Shown here in pieces: positions 1-9,692 of a DNA stretch of 64,000 nucleotides. Source of the DNA: [Actinomadura] parvosata subsp. kistnae. Its GTDB lineage: Bacteria; Actinomycetota; Actinomycetes; Streptosporangiales; Streptosporangiaceae. The DNA lies in the NCBI RefSeq assembly GCF_900323885.1, contig NZ_OOHJ01000022.1:310001-374000 (forward strand). The letters are read 5' to 3'. The first letter of the stretch is position 1, and each line of letters begins with the position of its first letter. Made by a program: the position numbers and the translations under genes. The notes under the pieces were generated by a model. It was given only the letters and a program-made list of their open reading frames with translations, did no database searches and had not been told where the DNA came from.

Positions 1-641
1 ACGACGACCCGCCCCCGCCCGTGCCGCAACGCGACGGCCAGCGGCTCGCCGGCCGGGTCGGCGTCGGCAGAGGTGGCGAAGAGCACGTCCGCCCCGTCGG
101 CGACGAGCGTGCCCGCGCGGTAGAAGCAGGCCGTGCGCACCCCGGCCAGCAGCCCGGAGCCGCTGGAACGTTCCCCCAGCACCCAGGTCGCCACGCCCTG
201 GTGCGCGTGACGCGGGTCGCGCACGGTGGTGTGCCGGACGTCCACCCCGAACCGCGCGAGCAGCTCGCGCAGGTTGTTGCCGTACTTGTCCTGCTCCTCC
301 TCGGCCAGCACGACCAGGCCGCCGCCGCCCGCCACGAACGCCTCGACGGCGTCCAGCTCGGCGGCGGTGAAGACGGGGCTGCCCTGCCCGGTGGTGCGCT
401 CCCACCGCTCGTCGGAGGGGTGCGCGATCACGAGGACGTCCTGCTCGGCCAGCGTCTCGGGGCCGAGCGGGCCGGCCGTGTGGGCGGTGACCGTGTGCCC
501 CAGGTGCCGCAGCAGCCCGGCCGCGCGGGCGTAGCTGGTGTCGTCGGGATGGGCGGGGTTGACGGACTCGGCCAGCTCGCGCCGGATGGTCCACGACTCG
601 TTGTGAGCCTCGTCGAACAGGACCCGGGGGAACGATCGCAT
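1..641 (-). CDS. GIFT/DUF4350-like protein, 3' end outside window
   Basis: The open frame runs leftward from ATG 641 off the window edge, giving about 213 codons. The start has a good ribosome site (AGGAG, 8 bases upstream). The protein begins MRSFPRVLFDEAHNE and alternates hydrophobic strands and helices, including DVLVIAHPSD and VAAGGGLVVLAEEE. This matches the flavodoxin-like GIFT/DUF4350 or class I amidotransferase-like fold as I know it, where an N-terminal LFDEaH motif is typical. No signal peptide is visible. The function is unknown, and the family assignment rests on motif memory only. Confidence 0.6.
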   Translation of the reverse strand, partial: MRSFPRVLFDEAHNESWTIRRELAESVNPAHPDDTSYARAAGLLRHLGHTVTAHTAGPLGPETLAEQDVLVIAHPSDERWERTTGQGSPVFTAAELDAVEAFVAGGGGLVVLAEEEQDKYGNNLRELLARFGVDVRHTTVRDPRHAHQGVATWVLGERSSGSGLLAGVRTACFYRAGTLVADGADVLFATSADADPAGEPLAVALRHGRGRVV

Positions 642-718
642 GAAATTTCTCCTGCATCTGCCGCCTTACGCAGGAAAATATACACACATACCCGGCCTGC
701 CCCGCTAGTCCCTCCCGG

Positions 719-1375
719 CTAGGCCGCCCCAGGGCGGACGACACCCGTCTCGTACGCGAACACGACGGCCTGCGCCCGATCGCGCAGCGACAGCTTCATC
801 AGCACCCGCGCCACGTGCGTCTTGACCGTGGCCTCCCCCACGAACAGGTCCCTGGCGATCTCCGCGTTGGTCAGGCCGCGCGCCAGCAGCCGCAGCACCT
901 CCAGCTCGCGCGGCGTCAGCTCGGCCAGCGCCGGCGACGGCACCGGCTCGGCGCGGCCCGCGAACGTGGCGATCACCCGGCTCGTCACGGCCGGGTCGAG
1001 CAGCGCGTCACCGGCGTGCACCACCCTGATCGCCTCCAGCAGCTGCTCCGGCGGCGACACCTTCAGCAGGAACCCGCTGGTGCCGGCGCGCAGCGCGGCG
1101 TAGAGGTTCTCGTCGGTGTCGAACGTGGTCAGCGTGATGACCTTCGGCGGCGCCGGGGTGTCGAGCAGCTCCCTGGCCGCGGCCAGCCCGTCGAGCCGGG
1201 GCATCGAGATGTCCATGAGGACGATGTCCGGCCGGGCGCGCCTGGCCACGGCGACGGCCTCGCGCCCGTCGGCCGCCTCCCCGACGACTTCCATGCCGGG
1301 GTCGCTCTCGACGACCATGCGCAGCCCGGCCCTGACCATCGCCTGATCGTCGGCGATGACTATGCGAATGCCCAC
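719..1375 (-). CDS. NarL/LuxR-family response regulator, no partner kinase adjacent
   Basis: 218 aa. The receiver domain (about residues 3-120) has the acidic pair in VIADDQAMVR, the phospho-acceptor Asp in DIVLMDISMP, and the conserved Thr and Lys (TLTTF, GFLLKV). The C-terminal LuxR HTH follows (LTPRELEVLRLLARGLTNAEIA), with VKTHVARVLMKL as the recognition-helix segment. The start is GTG with no clear Shine-Dalgarno. The neighbouring kinase gene is a Ser/Thr kinase and no histidine kinase lies beside it, so this regulator is an orphan here. Its targets cannot be read from the sequence. Confidence 0.9.
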   Translation of the reverse strand: MGIRIVIADDQAMVRAGLRMVVESDPGMEVVGEAADGREAVAVARRARPDIVLMDISMPRLDGLAAARELLDTPAPPKVITLTTFDTDENLYAALRAGTSGFLLKVSPPEQLLEAIRVVHAGDALLDPAVTSRVIATFAGRAEPVPSPALAELTPRELEVLRLLARGLTNAEIARDLFVGEATVKTHVARVLMKLSLRDRAQAVVFAYETGVVRPGAA

Positions 1376-1455
1376 ACGCGGAGGTTAGACGCCAGGTGGC
1401 GCACTTGAACACCGCGCGAACGGCCTCGCCAAGCCGTACGCAAGTGAGTTCCAAG

Positions 1456-3234
1456 TCAGGACAGGCGCACGCTCTGCCTGATCCTCGTCTGGGTGGCGTC
1501 GTCGCAGGTGGTCTTGCCGCAGAAGTACATGATCAGCATGCTCTTGGGCTTGCGGTCGATGACGTAGCTGACGAAGGCGAGCCGGGCGCCGCTCGCCGGG
1601 TCGTGCAGGGAGCCGTCGAAGCGGGTGGCGGGGCTGCTGCCCGCCTGGTCCTGCACGGGCTTGTCGAGATCGACCTGGCCGGGGAGCAGGGCCTCCATCT
1701 TCGGTTTCATCATCTCCGCCGTGCCGCCGGCGTCGAGAGTGTCGGAGACCTGGACGTACACGCCGGCGACGCCCTCGGGGTCGCTGTTGACGATCTCCTT
1801 GACCTTGGACCAGTCGGCGCCGGGGCCGGAGACGAACAGGTCCTCGAACTCGGGGGCGTACGAGGACGCCACGGCGAACAGGTCCTGGTGGGTGCGCACC
1901 GTCCAGTCGCCCGGATAGTCGAAGGTGAGCGGGGCGGCGGTGCTGGTCTTGTAGGTCGCCCAGGTGTCGGCGCGGTTGCCGAGCACCACGAACGCCACCA
2001 GCGCGAGCGCGGCGACGGCGGCCACCAGCGTGGCGGCGACGATCGGGATCCGGCCGGGCCGCCTCGTCTTGGCGGCGCCGCCCGACTCCCGCGTGGCCTG
2101 CCCCGCCACCCCTGGGGCCTGGGTGAACGAGGCCGCGAGCTGCGGCGCACCGCCCGGCACGGCTCCGGGCACGGAGCGCGGGCCCGAGCCCGATCCTGCC
2201 CCGGGAAGGGAGTGCGGGCCCGAACCTGGGCCCGGCCCCGGGGCGGCGTGGGCGCCCCGCCGCTGCACGGGATACGGCCCGGAGTGCGGGCTCTGCCCAG
2301 GAGGCGGCACGAGGGGCCCCGTGCCGGGACCGGAGCCGAGGCCGCCGAACCGGTCGGCGAACGGGTCGGCGAAGGGATCGTGCTGGTTGTACTGGCGCCC
2401 GCTGATCGCATCGCGCAGCGCGGTCACGAACTCGGTGCAGGTCGCGTACCGCTGCTCGGGCGACTTGGCCAGCGCACGCATGATCACGCCGTCCACCTGC
2501 GCCGGCAGCTCGGGACGCAGCTGCGACAGCGGCGCCGGCTGCTCGGCCAGGTGCGCCCAGAGCAGCGCGATGTCGTTCTCGCGCTGGAACGGCAGCCGCC
2601 CCGACAGCGCCTCGTAGACCACGCAGGCCAGCGCGTACTGGTCGCAGCGGCCGTCGATGTGCTCCTTGTTGATCTGCTCGGGCGACATGTACCGGGGCGT
2701 GCCGATGAACTGGTCCGTCTGCGTCAGCCCGGAGATCGACGAGCGGTGCTTGGTGATGCCGAAGTCGGTCAGGTAGACGTGGTCGCCGGCGAGCAGGATG
2801 TTGGCCGGTTTGACGTCGCGGTGGATCAGGTCGTGGGCGTGGGCGGCGTCGAGCGCGGCGGCCACCTGCGCGAAGATCTGGTTCGCCTGGCCGATGGGCA
2901 GCGGCCCGCGGTCGTAGATGAGGCGGCGCAGGTCGAGGCCGTCCACGTACCGCATGGCGATGTAGAGGACGCCGTCGACGTCGGCGTTCGCCTCGTAGAT
3001 GGGGATGATGTTGGGGTGCTCGATGCTGGCGACCGTCCTGGACTCCAGGATGAACCGCTGCCTGAACCTGTCGTCGACACTGAGCACCGGGTTGAGGATC
3101 TTCAGCGCCACCCGGCGGCTCAACCTCGGGTCGAGAGCCAGGTAGACGACGGCCATGCCGCCCTTGCCGACGATGTCCTCGATGTAGTACCCGGCCACCT
3201 CCTGGCCGATGAGCGATCTTTCGTTCAATGGCAT
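1456..3234 (-). CDS. Membrane-bound Ser/Thr protein kinase (PknB type)
   Basis: 592 aa from ATG 3234, which overlaps the stop of the upstream gene (TGATG), so the longer frame to 3300 is rejected. The Hanks kinase domain fills about residues 15-280: glycine loop GKGGMAVVYLA, catalytic Lys in VALKIL, HRDVKPANIL, DFGITK, and an activation loop with IGTPRYMSPEQ. A Pro/Gly-rich linker of about 100 residues follows, then one TM helix near residues 393-416 and an extracytoplasmic domain of about 175 residues with a CGKTTC pair. All catalytic residues are present. Coupling to the protease-like membrane protein upstream suggests that the two work as a signalling pair (inference). Confidence 0.93.
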   Translation of the reverse strand: MPLNERSLIGQEVAGYYIEDIVGKGGMAVVYLALDPRLSRRVALKILNPVLSVDDRFRQRFILESRTVASIEHPNIIPIYEANADVDGVLYIAMRYVDGLDLRRLIYDRGPLPIGQANQIFAQVAAALDAAHAHDLIHRDVKPANILLAGDHVYLTDFGITKHRSSISGLTQTDQFIGTPRYMSPEQINKEHIDGRCDQYALACVVYEALSGRLPFQRENDIALLWAHLAEQPAPLSQLRPELPAQVDGVIMRALAKSPEQRYATCTEFVTALRDAISGRQYNQHDPFADPFADRFGGLGSGPGTGPLVPPPGQSPHSGPYPVQRRGAHAAPGPGPGSGPHSLPGAGSGSGPRSVPGAVPGGAPQLAASFTQAPGVAGQATRESGGAAKTRRPGRIPIVAATLVAAVAALALVAFVVLGNRADTWATYKTSTAAPLTFDYPGDWTVRTHQDLFAVASSYAPEFEDLFVSGPGADWSKVKEIVNSDPEGVAGVYVQVSDTLDAGGTAEMMKPKMEALLPGQVDLDKPVQDQAGSSPATRFDGSLHDPASGARLAFVSYVIDRKPKSMLIMYFCGKTTCDDATQTRIRQSVRLS

Positions 3235-4697
3235 CACGTCTCGATGGGGTGGCCGCAGTAGCCGCAGAAGCGGTGCGCCGGTCCGAGCCTCATACCGCAC
3301 GAGGTGCAGTACTTGATCGCCGGGTCCGGCGCGGTCATCACCTGCTGCTGCTGCGGGACCACTTGGAACGACTGGGACCGCCGCACGACCACGGTCTGGT
3401 TGGCACCGTCGTCGAGCGGTGGACCGGCCGCCAGCGGCTGTGGCAGTTCTGTCTGTCTTTCAGGAGTGCGGCGGCGCCACAGCAGATACGCGCCACCCCC
3501 GGCGGCGATGAAGAGAATCGCCGCCGCCGCGATGTACGGCCACAGCGGCGTGGACTTCCCCGACTCTCCCGACACCTTCTTGGTGCCCTGGTCCTCCGGG
3601 CCGCCCCGCTTGGCCAGCGAGGTCTTCAGCAGCGTCGCGGCCACCACGTTGCCCGGGTAGAGCTCCAGCACGCGCTGGAATCCCGGCGCGGCCTCGGTGT
3701 AGTACTGCGTGTGGTAGCGGGTCAGGGCCGCCTCGAAGGCGGTGTCGATCGCGCCCCTGCGCGGCACGACCTTGGCGGCCGCGAGGACGGCGGTGACCTC
3801 CTTGACCCCGATCATCCTGCCGTCCTTGCCGCCGCCGACGAGCAGGCCGATGACGTGGCCGTCCTTGTCGCCGATGACCGGCGCGCCGACGAGGCCCTTG
3901 TCGGCCAGGCCGCCCAGCTTGACCGGCTCGTCCGTCTTCTTCTCGGGGTCGGCGAACGGCCTGCCCGCGCCGCCCGCCACGCCGCCCTTGCCCAGGTGGG
4001 CGATCTCGACGGTCTCCTTCACGTTCGGGCCGGGCCGGCCGAGGAAGCCTGCCACGTTCGTGGGCGCCCCCTCCTGCTCGGGCACCTTGTCGGCCAGCGG
4101 CGCGGTCGGCATGCCGACCGCGCCGGTGGCGGGGGTCAGCGGCACCAGCACGGCCGGGCTGTCGGGGTCGGGGCCGGCCTTGATGCACTTGACCTTGTAG
4201 CCGTCGGGGCTGGCCGGTGAGACGTTGGGGAAGGCGGTGATCTCGGTGGTGACGCTGACGATGCAGGTCGCGGTGTCGCTGCCGACGTCGTAGCACTCCT
4301 GGAGGTGGTGGTCGAGCAGGTCGTCGGAGACGTGGTGCTTGGCGTAGTCGCCGGGGATCTTCACCTTGTGGTGCTCGGCGAAGATCTTGTTGGCGGCGTA
4401 GACGGCGACGTTGTTGGGGTTCACCGCCAGGCGCCGCAGTGCCACGATCGTGCCGTCGGGGTTGATGACCGTGCCGGTGCCCACCGCGAACGGCAGGGTG
4501 TAGGAACGGTCCACGTGTTTCAGCTCGCCGATGTGATCGAGCAGGGTGATCTTCACGTGGGACACGGCTTCCAGCCGCACCACGGCCGGTGTCACCAGGT
4601 CGGTGATCCCGCTCGGATGCTCGTGGGCCGCGACCGGCGTCGCGATGAGCACCAGTGCCACCGCGGCGCCACCGGCAAGAGCTGTGAGGCGCGCCAT
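3234..4697 (-). CDS. Membrane-anchored trypsin-like pseudoprotease with TPR-like segment and C-terminal zinc ribbon
   Basis: 487 aa from ATG 4697; GGAG lies 8 bases upstream, and the GTG at 4712 looks worse. The order is: signal peptide (ALVLIATPVAA), HtrA-like protease fold, TPR-like helices (AFEAALTRYH to LKTSLAKRG), TM helix (LWPYIAAAAILFIAAGG), basic stop-transfer and a CTSCG...CGYCG zinc ribbon. Where HtrA proteins carry TNxHVV, this one reads IVALRRLAV. Where GNSGGP is expected, it reads KGLVGAPV. Both the catalytic His and Ser therefore appear lost while the following GxVIGLLVGGG strand is kept. It is probably a binding or sensor module that passes information to the coupled kinase (inference). 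Confidence 0.8.
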   Translation of the reverse strand: MARLTALAGGAAVALVLIATPVAAHEHPSGITDLVTPAVVRLEAVSHVKITLLDHIGELKHVDRSYTLPFAVGTGTVINPDGTIVALRRLAVNPNNVAVYAANKIFAEHHKVKIPGDYAKHHVSDDLLDHHLQECYDVGSDTATCIVSVTTEITAFPNVSPASPDGYKVKCIKAGPDPDSPAVLVPLTPATGAVGMPTAPLADKVPEQEGAPTNVAGFLGRPGPNVKETVEIAHLGKGGVAGGAGRPFADPEKKTDEPVKLGGLADKGLVGAPVIGDKDGHVIGLLVGGGKDGRMIGVKEVTAVLAAAKVVPRRGAIDTAFEAALTRYHTQYYTEAAPGFQRVLELYPGNVVAATLLKTSLAKRGGPEDQGTKKVSGESGKSTPLWPYIAAAAILFIAAGGGAYLLWRRRTPERQTELPQPLAAGPPLDDGANQTVVVRRSQSFQVVPQQQQVMTAPDPAIKYCTSCGMRLGPAHRFCGYCGHPIET

Positions 4698-4768
4698 CTC
4701 CGCTCCAAACACTGGAATAGGACCAGGTTCCCAATCACCTGGCGTAAGTCAATAGACCGCCGCATAGA

Positions 4769-4778
4769 CAAGCGCTTG
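4769..4778. promoter_or_regulatory. CAAGCGCTTG palindrome, operator candidate of hyuA
   Basis: A perfect 10-bp palindrome (context GACAAGCGCTTGCTCGG) ends 22 bases before the hyuA start codon. The same site recurs before three other operons in this window at similar distance (17280, 17984, 21511). It resembles the AnCAAGnnCTTGnT pattern that I recall for KstR2-type TetR repressors. The role is inferred from recurrence and placement. Confidence 0.65.
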
Positions 4779-4800
4779 CTCGGGGACATAACGTACCGGG

Positions 4801-7345
4801 ATGGGTTACGCGATCGGCGTCGATGTCGGCGGCACCTTCACCGACGTGGTCCTGAAAGACACGTCCGGCGCGATATCCGTGGCCAAATGTCTGAGCACCC
4901 ACTACGACCCCATCGCCGGCATACTCACCGGCGTTACACGCGTCCTCGCCGGGCGTGACCCCGCCCAGGTCACGCGGGTGGTGCACGCGACCACTCTGGC
5001 CACCAACGCCGTCCTCGAACGCAAGGGCGTCCGCGTCGCCTTCGTCACCACCCAGGGCTTCCGCGCCGCCGTCCCGCTCGGCCGCTACGCCCGCGTCGAG
5101 GAAGACCGCTACGACCTGCGCTTCACCCCGCCCCCACCCCCGGTCGCGCCCGGCGACTGCTTCGAAGTGGTCGAGCGCGTCTCCGCCCGCGGCGCCGTCC
5201 TCACCCCCCTCGACCCCGATTCCGTACGCCGCGCCGCCGCCGCCATCACCGCCCGCGGGATCGAGTCGGCCGCCGTGTGCCTGCTGCACGCCTACGCGAA
5301 CCCCGCCCACGAACGCCGCGTCGCCGAGATCCTGCGCGAGACCGTCCCCGCCGTCGTCACCTCCTCCGAGACCTGGCCAGAATTACGCGAGTACGAGCGG
5401 GCCACCACCACCATCATGTCCGCCTACATCGGCCCGCTCATGGCCTCCTACCTGTCCCGGCTGCGGGAACGGCTCGCCGGGATCGGGATCCGCGCGCCCG
5501 TCCACGTCATGGAGTCCAGCGGCGGGGTCATCTCCGCCGAACTCGCCGCCCGCCGCGCCGTCGCCACCATCGAGTCGGGCCCCGCCGCCGGAGTGCTCGC
5601 CGCGGCCGGGGCCGGATTCGCCGACGCGATCTCGTTCGACATGGGCGGGACCACCGCCAAGACGTGCGTCGTGCGCGGCGGGCGGCCCGAGATCACGCAC
5701 GAGTTCCACGTCGGCGGCAAGGGCAGCTTCGGCGGGCGGCGCGCCGGCACCGGCGTGCCCATCAAGACCCCCGCCATCGACCTCGCCGAAGTCGGGGCCG
5801 GCGGCGGCAGCGTGGCCTGGCTCGACCCGCCGGCGCCCTGCGCGTCGGCCCCCGCTCCGCCGGCTCCTCCCCCGGCCCGCCTGCTACGGCCTCGGCGGCT
5901 CCGAACCCACCGTCACCGACGCCAACCTCGTCCTCGGCTACCTCTCCTCCGCCTCCATCCCCCTCTCGCCCGCACTCGCGGACAAGGCTCTGGACCGGCT
6001 CGCCTCACCGCTCGGCGTCACCCGCGAGCAGGCCGCGTACGCCGTGCACGAGATCGTCAGCGCCTCCATGGCGTCGGCGGTCCACGTCGTCACCGTGCAA
6101 CGCGGCATCGACCCCCGCGGCTTCGCCCTCGTCGCCTCCGGCGGCGCCGGCCCCATGCACGCCGCCCGCATCGCCGCCCGCTTCGGCATCACCACCGTCG
6201 TGGTCCCCGCCCACTGCGGCGTCGCCTCCGCCGCCGGCCTCCTGTCCGGCGACCTGTCCACCGACCGCGTCCAGTCCCACCTCGACGCCCCCGACCCCGC
6301 CGCCCTGCTCACCACCCTCGCCGAAGCCGCCGCCACCGACCTCGCCGTCCCCCTCGGAACCCCCGGGGTGCGGGTCCACCGCTCGGTGGACGTCCGCTTC
6401 AAAGGCCAGTCCCACGACCTGACCGTGGACTGGTCCGACGACCGGGCCGAACTGGAGTCGCGCTTCTACCGCCGGTACGCGGAGGTGTACGGGATCACGC
6501 AACGCGGCGAGATCGAACTGGTCAGCTACCGCGTCCGCGTCTCCGTCCCCGCAGACCCCCTGGCGAACACGCCGGTGGCCGCCGCGTTCGAGCGCACCAC
6601 GCCCGACACCAGCACCCGCGAGGGCCACGCGCCAGAAAGCACCACGCACAGCGGCAACGCGCCCGGAGGTAACGCGCCTGCCCCCGCCCCCGCGCACCAA
6701 CCCAGCGCCGGTACGGCGAGCGCCCAAACGGAGGAGCCCGGCGCAACGCGCACGGCGAGCACCAGCAGCGCCCGCGGAGGCAAGGCGCCCACCGGCACCA
6801 GCGGCAGCGCACCCACCGGCAGCGCCCGCGTGGGCCACGCGGCGGGAAGTAGCGCGGGCGAGGGCAGCACGCCGGGAAGCAGCGCCAGCGAGGACAGCGC
6901 GCCCAGCGGGAGCACGTGCGGGGGCAGCACGCCGGGAGGCAGCGCGCCCGGAGGCAGCGCGCCGGGAGGCAGCGCGCCTGCCCCCGCCCCCGCGCACCAA
7001 CCCGGCGCCGGTGCGGCGAGCACCCGAACGGAGGAGCCCGGCGCAACGTGCACGGCGGGCACCGGCGCCCGTACGGCGGGCATCGGCACCCCAACGGCGA
7101 AACCAGGCATGACCAGCGCCACCCCCACCACCAGCACCACCACCAGGAGGGCGTACTTCCCCGAGTGTGGGGGCTACGCCGACGTGCCGGTCCACACCAG
7201 GCGAACCCTGGCCGCAGAGCCCGACGCCACCGTCGAAGGCCCCGCCGTGATCGAGGACCCCGAGTCGACGATCGTCGTCCTGCCCGGCTGGACGGCCACT
7301 CTCACGCCCGCCCAAGCCGTCCACCTCGTCAGGAGGAGCCGATGA
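4801..7345 (+). pseudogene. hyuA: Hydantoinase A/oxoprolinase family ATP-dependent hydrolase subunit, two apparent frameshifts
   Basis: Family role: the ATPase subunit that, with HyuB, opens hydantoin-, oxoproline- or acetone-carboxylase-type substrates using ATP. The N-terminus has the phosphate-binding motif GVDVGGTFTDVV. The frame runs to GGGSVAWLDP (about 5829), then continues as AGALRVGPRSAG in a second frame to about 5879, then as CYGLGGSEPTVTDANL in a third frame to 7345. One missing G at each point (CCCG/CC instead of CCCGGCC) restores a single 848-residue protein, so either two sequencing errors or a recent pseudogene is possible. About 180 low-complexity residues (6590-7145) interrupt the domain before RAYFPECGGYADVPV. 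The stop overlaps hyuB by 4 bases. Confidence 0.85.
6661..7063 (+). repeat. In-frame duplication inside the hyuA low-complexity insert
   Basis: A block of about 100 bases at 6661-6763 recurs at 6961-7063 with an offset of exactly 300 bases (100 codons). Both copies encode the peptide APAPAHQP followed by TEEPGAT. The DNA between and after them is a run of Gly/Ser/Ala/Thr/Pro codons, including GGSAP units around 6925-6980. The insert keeps the reading frame, and the flanking HyuA domain resumes normally. Confidence 0.85.
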
Positions 7346-9063
7346 CCGCCGATGCGCTCACCGCCGAGGTGCTGAGGAACGCGCTCGTGGTGGCCGCCGA
7401 GGAGGCCAGTATCGTGGTGGTCCGCTCGGCGTATTCGACGTTCATCGTCGAGGGCTCCGACGCCTCGGCGGCGATCCTGGACGCCCGGGGCCGCCTGATC
7501 GCCCATTCGATGGCCACGACGCTGATGAACAGCATGGCGCTCAAGGTCGCCCTCCCCGAGCTCCTCAAGGACGTCCCGCCGCGAACGATGCGCCCGGGCG
7601 AGGTGTACGTGCTGAACGACGCCTACCGGGGCGGCGTGCACACGAACGACCTGCTCGTCTACCGCCCCGTCTTCGTCGGGGACGATCCGGCGTACTTCAC
7701 CGCCACCATGATCCACGTCTCGGACCTGGGCGGTCTGTCGGCGGGCGGGATGGCGCCGCTGGCCACGGACATCTTCCTGGAGGGCCTGCAGCTGCCGCCG
7801 GTCCGCCTGGTGACGGCCGAGGGTGTCGTGGAGCCGGCGATCGAGGCGATTCTGCGGGCGAACAGCCGCACCCCGGACAAGGTCATGGGTGACGTACGCG
7901 CGCTCGTGGCCGGCACGAAGGTGGCCGCCGCCCGCCTGGAGTCCCTGATCTCGGAGTACGGCGAGCACGGCCTGGCCGAGGGTGTCGACGCCTACCTCGA
8001 CCACACGGAGGCCAGGACCAGGGCGGCGCTGGCGGAGCTGCCGGAGGGCCGGTTCGAGGCGTCGTACCCGATCGACGACGACGGGATCGACCCGGACCGG
8101 CGGCACCACGTCCGGGTGGCCGTGACGCTCGGCGGGCGTACGGCGGCGCTGGACTTCGCCGGCACGGACCCGCAGGTGCCGGCGGCGATCAACGCCTCGG
8201 CGTCGCAGTCGCTGGCGGCCGCGGTGTTCGCCGTGCGCTGCTTCCTCGATCCCGCGATCCCGATGAACGACGGCTGCCTGCGCGCCATCGAGGTGCACCT
8301 GCCGGAGGGTTCGCTGCTCAACGCCCGTTCCCCGCATCCGTGCGGTGGCCGGTTCGTCCCGATCTACGCCGCTATGGAGGCCGTCTTCCAGGCGCTGTCG
8401 GACGCGGTGCCGGAGCGGGCCATCGCGGCCAGCGGGATCCTGCAGCCGTTCTCGATCGCGGCGGTGGGGGCGCCGTACTGGATCCACCTGTCGTACGACT
8501 TCGGCGGCGTGGGCGCGCGCCGCGGCCTGGACGGCCCGGACGCGACGGGCGTGCACTTCGGGGTGGGACGGAACTCGGTGCCGCAGGTGGAGCCGGTGGA
8601 GAGCCGCTGCCCGCTGATCGTGGAGTCGATCGAGACGATCCCCGACTCGGGCGGCCCCGGCCGGTATCGGGGCGGGCTGGGCTCGCGCACGGTGTACCGC
8701 TTCCTGGCGGACTGCCACGTGACGACCCGCGGCGACCGCCTCCGCCTGGCCCCTCCGGGCCGCGAGGGCGGGCTGCCGGGCCGGCTGGGCGGCTTCTACC
8801 GGCGGCGGGTGGACGGAACGGTGGAGCGGCTGGCGTCCAAGGTGAACAATGTCCGGTTCGCGGCCGGGGAGGCGTTCATCGTGGAGACGACGGGCGGCGG
8901 CGGCCTGGGGCCCCCGTCGGAACGGGACCGGGAGGCGATCCTGGCCGACCTCGACGCGGGACGCGTGTCGGCGCGGGGCGCGGCCGAGGACTACGGAGTC
9001 AGCCTCGAATCAGTATCGGGAGTCTCGCCCTTGCCTACAGCGTACTTCCCTCACTTCGAGTGA
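7342..9063 (+). CDS. hyuB: Hydantoinase B/oxoprolinase family subunit
   Basis: 573 aa from ATG 7342, preceded by AGGAGGAG and overlapping the hyuA stop (ATGA). It has full family length and is intact, which argues that hyuA may also be functional in the cell. Family features include VVRSAYSTFIVEGSD near the N-terminus, VLNDAYRGGVHTNDL, and a Gly-rich end (VETTGGGGLGPPSERD). HyuB normally forms the heteromer partner of HyuA for ATP-driven lactam or imide hydrolysis. The substrate cannot be told from sequence. The 3' end overlaps the convergent cbiZ by 13 bases. Confidence 0.9.
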   Translation: MTADALTAEVLRNALVVAAEEASIVVVRSAYSTFIVEGSDASAAILDARGRLIAHSMATTLMNSMALKVALPELLKDVPPRTMRPGEVYVLNDAYRGGVHTNDLLVYRPVFVGDDPAYFTATMIHVSDLGGLSAGGMAPLATDIFLEGLQLPPVRLVTAEGVVEPAIEAILRANSRTPDKVMGDVRALVAGTKVAAARLESLISEYGEHGLAEGVDAYLDHTEARTRAALAELPEGRFEASYPIDDDGIDPDRRHHVRVAVTLGGRTAALDFAGTDPQVPAAINASASQSLAAAVFAVRCFLDPAIPMNDGCLRAIEVHLPEGSLLNARSPHPCGGRFVPIYAAMEAVFQALSDAVPERAIAASGILQPFSIAAVGAPYWIHLSYDFGGVGARRGLDGPDATGVHFGVGRNSVPQVEPVESRCPLIVESIETIPDSGGPGRYRGGLGSRTVYRFLADCHVTTRGDRLRLAPPGREGGLPGRLGGFYRRRVDGTVERLASKVNNVRFAAGEAFIVETTGGGGLGPPSERDREAILADLDAGRVSARGAAEDYGVSLESVSGVSPLPTAYFPHFE

Positions 9064-9692
9064 CGAGGCCGCCACGCCTCGGCTCCCCGCCGCACGGCCG
9101 CGTGCACCGCCCGTGCCACCCGGGCCCCCCATTCCGACCGCGGCCCGCCGAACATCTCTTCCTCGCCCGCGACGGGCGCCGCCACGCACACCGCGTCGGA
9201 CGCCGTGCCCGTGCCGGCGAAGCCCGTTTCGACGAGGGCCTGGGTCTTGGCCTCGGTGACCGTCATCACGGTGTTGACGAGCGCCGCGTCCGTCATGGCC
9301 ACGGGCAGCACGACCACGATGTTGATGGTGCCGACCCGGATCGGCGCCAGCTCGGGGTCGGCGTGCCCGTCCGGTGCGGCGGCCCAGGTGGGGACGCGTA
9401 AGCCGACGGTGGCGTACGCCTCCACGCCCCCGTCGGCGGCCCGGACGCAGCGGTCCACGGAGGCGGCGGTCATCATCCCGACCCCGGCCCCGCCGGAAGG
9501 GCCCAGCGACACCAAATGGTCGACCGGGTCCATCCGCGCGTACCCGGCGACGACCTGGGCGTTCAGCACCCACTCGCGGACGCCGATCCCGCCGCCGAGG
9601 ATGGCGGAGGAGATCATCCGCCAGCCGGGCCCGAACTCCCAGAGCAACGCCCCGAGCCGGGTTCCGTCCTCCTCGCGGTAGCTGAGCTTCAC
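9051..9692 (-). CDS. cbiZ: Adenosylcobinamide amidohydrolase (CbiZ)
   Basis: 213 aa. The start is GTG 9692 with GAGGAGG just upstream and a GTGA overlap with the ATPase gene. The sequence matches the CbiZ family (AILGGGIGVREWVLNAQV; DHLVSLGPSGGAGVGMMTAA; TINIVVVLPVAMTDAALVN; ATASDAV-like TGTASDAVCV). CbiZ cleaves the aminopropanol arm of adenosylcobinamide to give cobyric acid, so imported incomplete corrinoids can be remodelled. Its place as last gene of the riboswitch-controlled btu operon fits this salvage role. Confidence 0.9.
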   Translation of the reverse strand: MKLSYREEDGTRLGALLWEFGPGWRMISSAILGGGIGVREWVLNAQVVAGYARMDPVDHLVSLGPSGGAGVGMMTAASVDRCVRAADGGVEAYATVGLRVPTWAAAPDGHADPELAPIRVGTINIVVVLPVAMTDAALVNTVMTVTEAKTQALVETGFAGTGTASDAVCVAAPVAGEEEMFGGPRSEWGARVARAVHAAVRRGAEAWRPRHSK

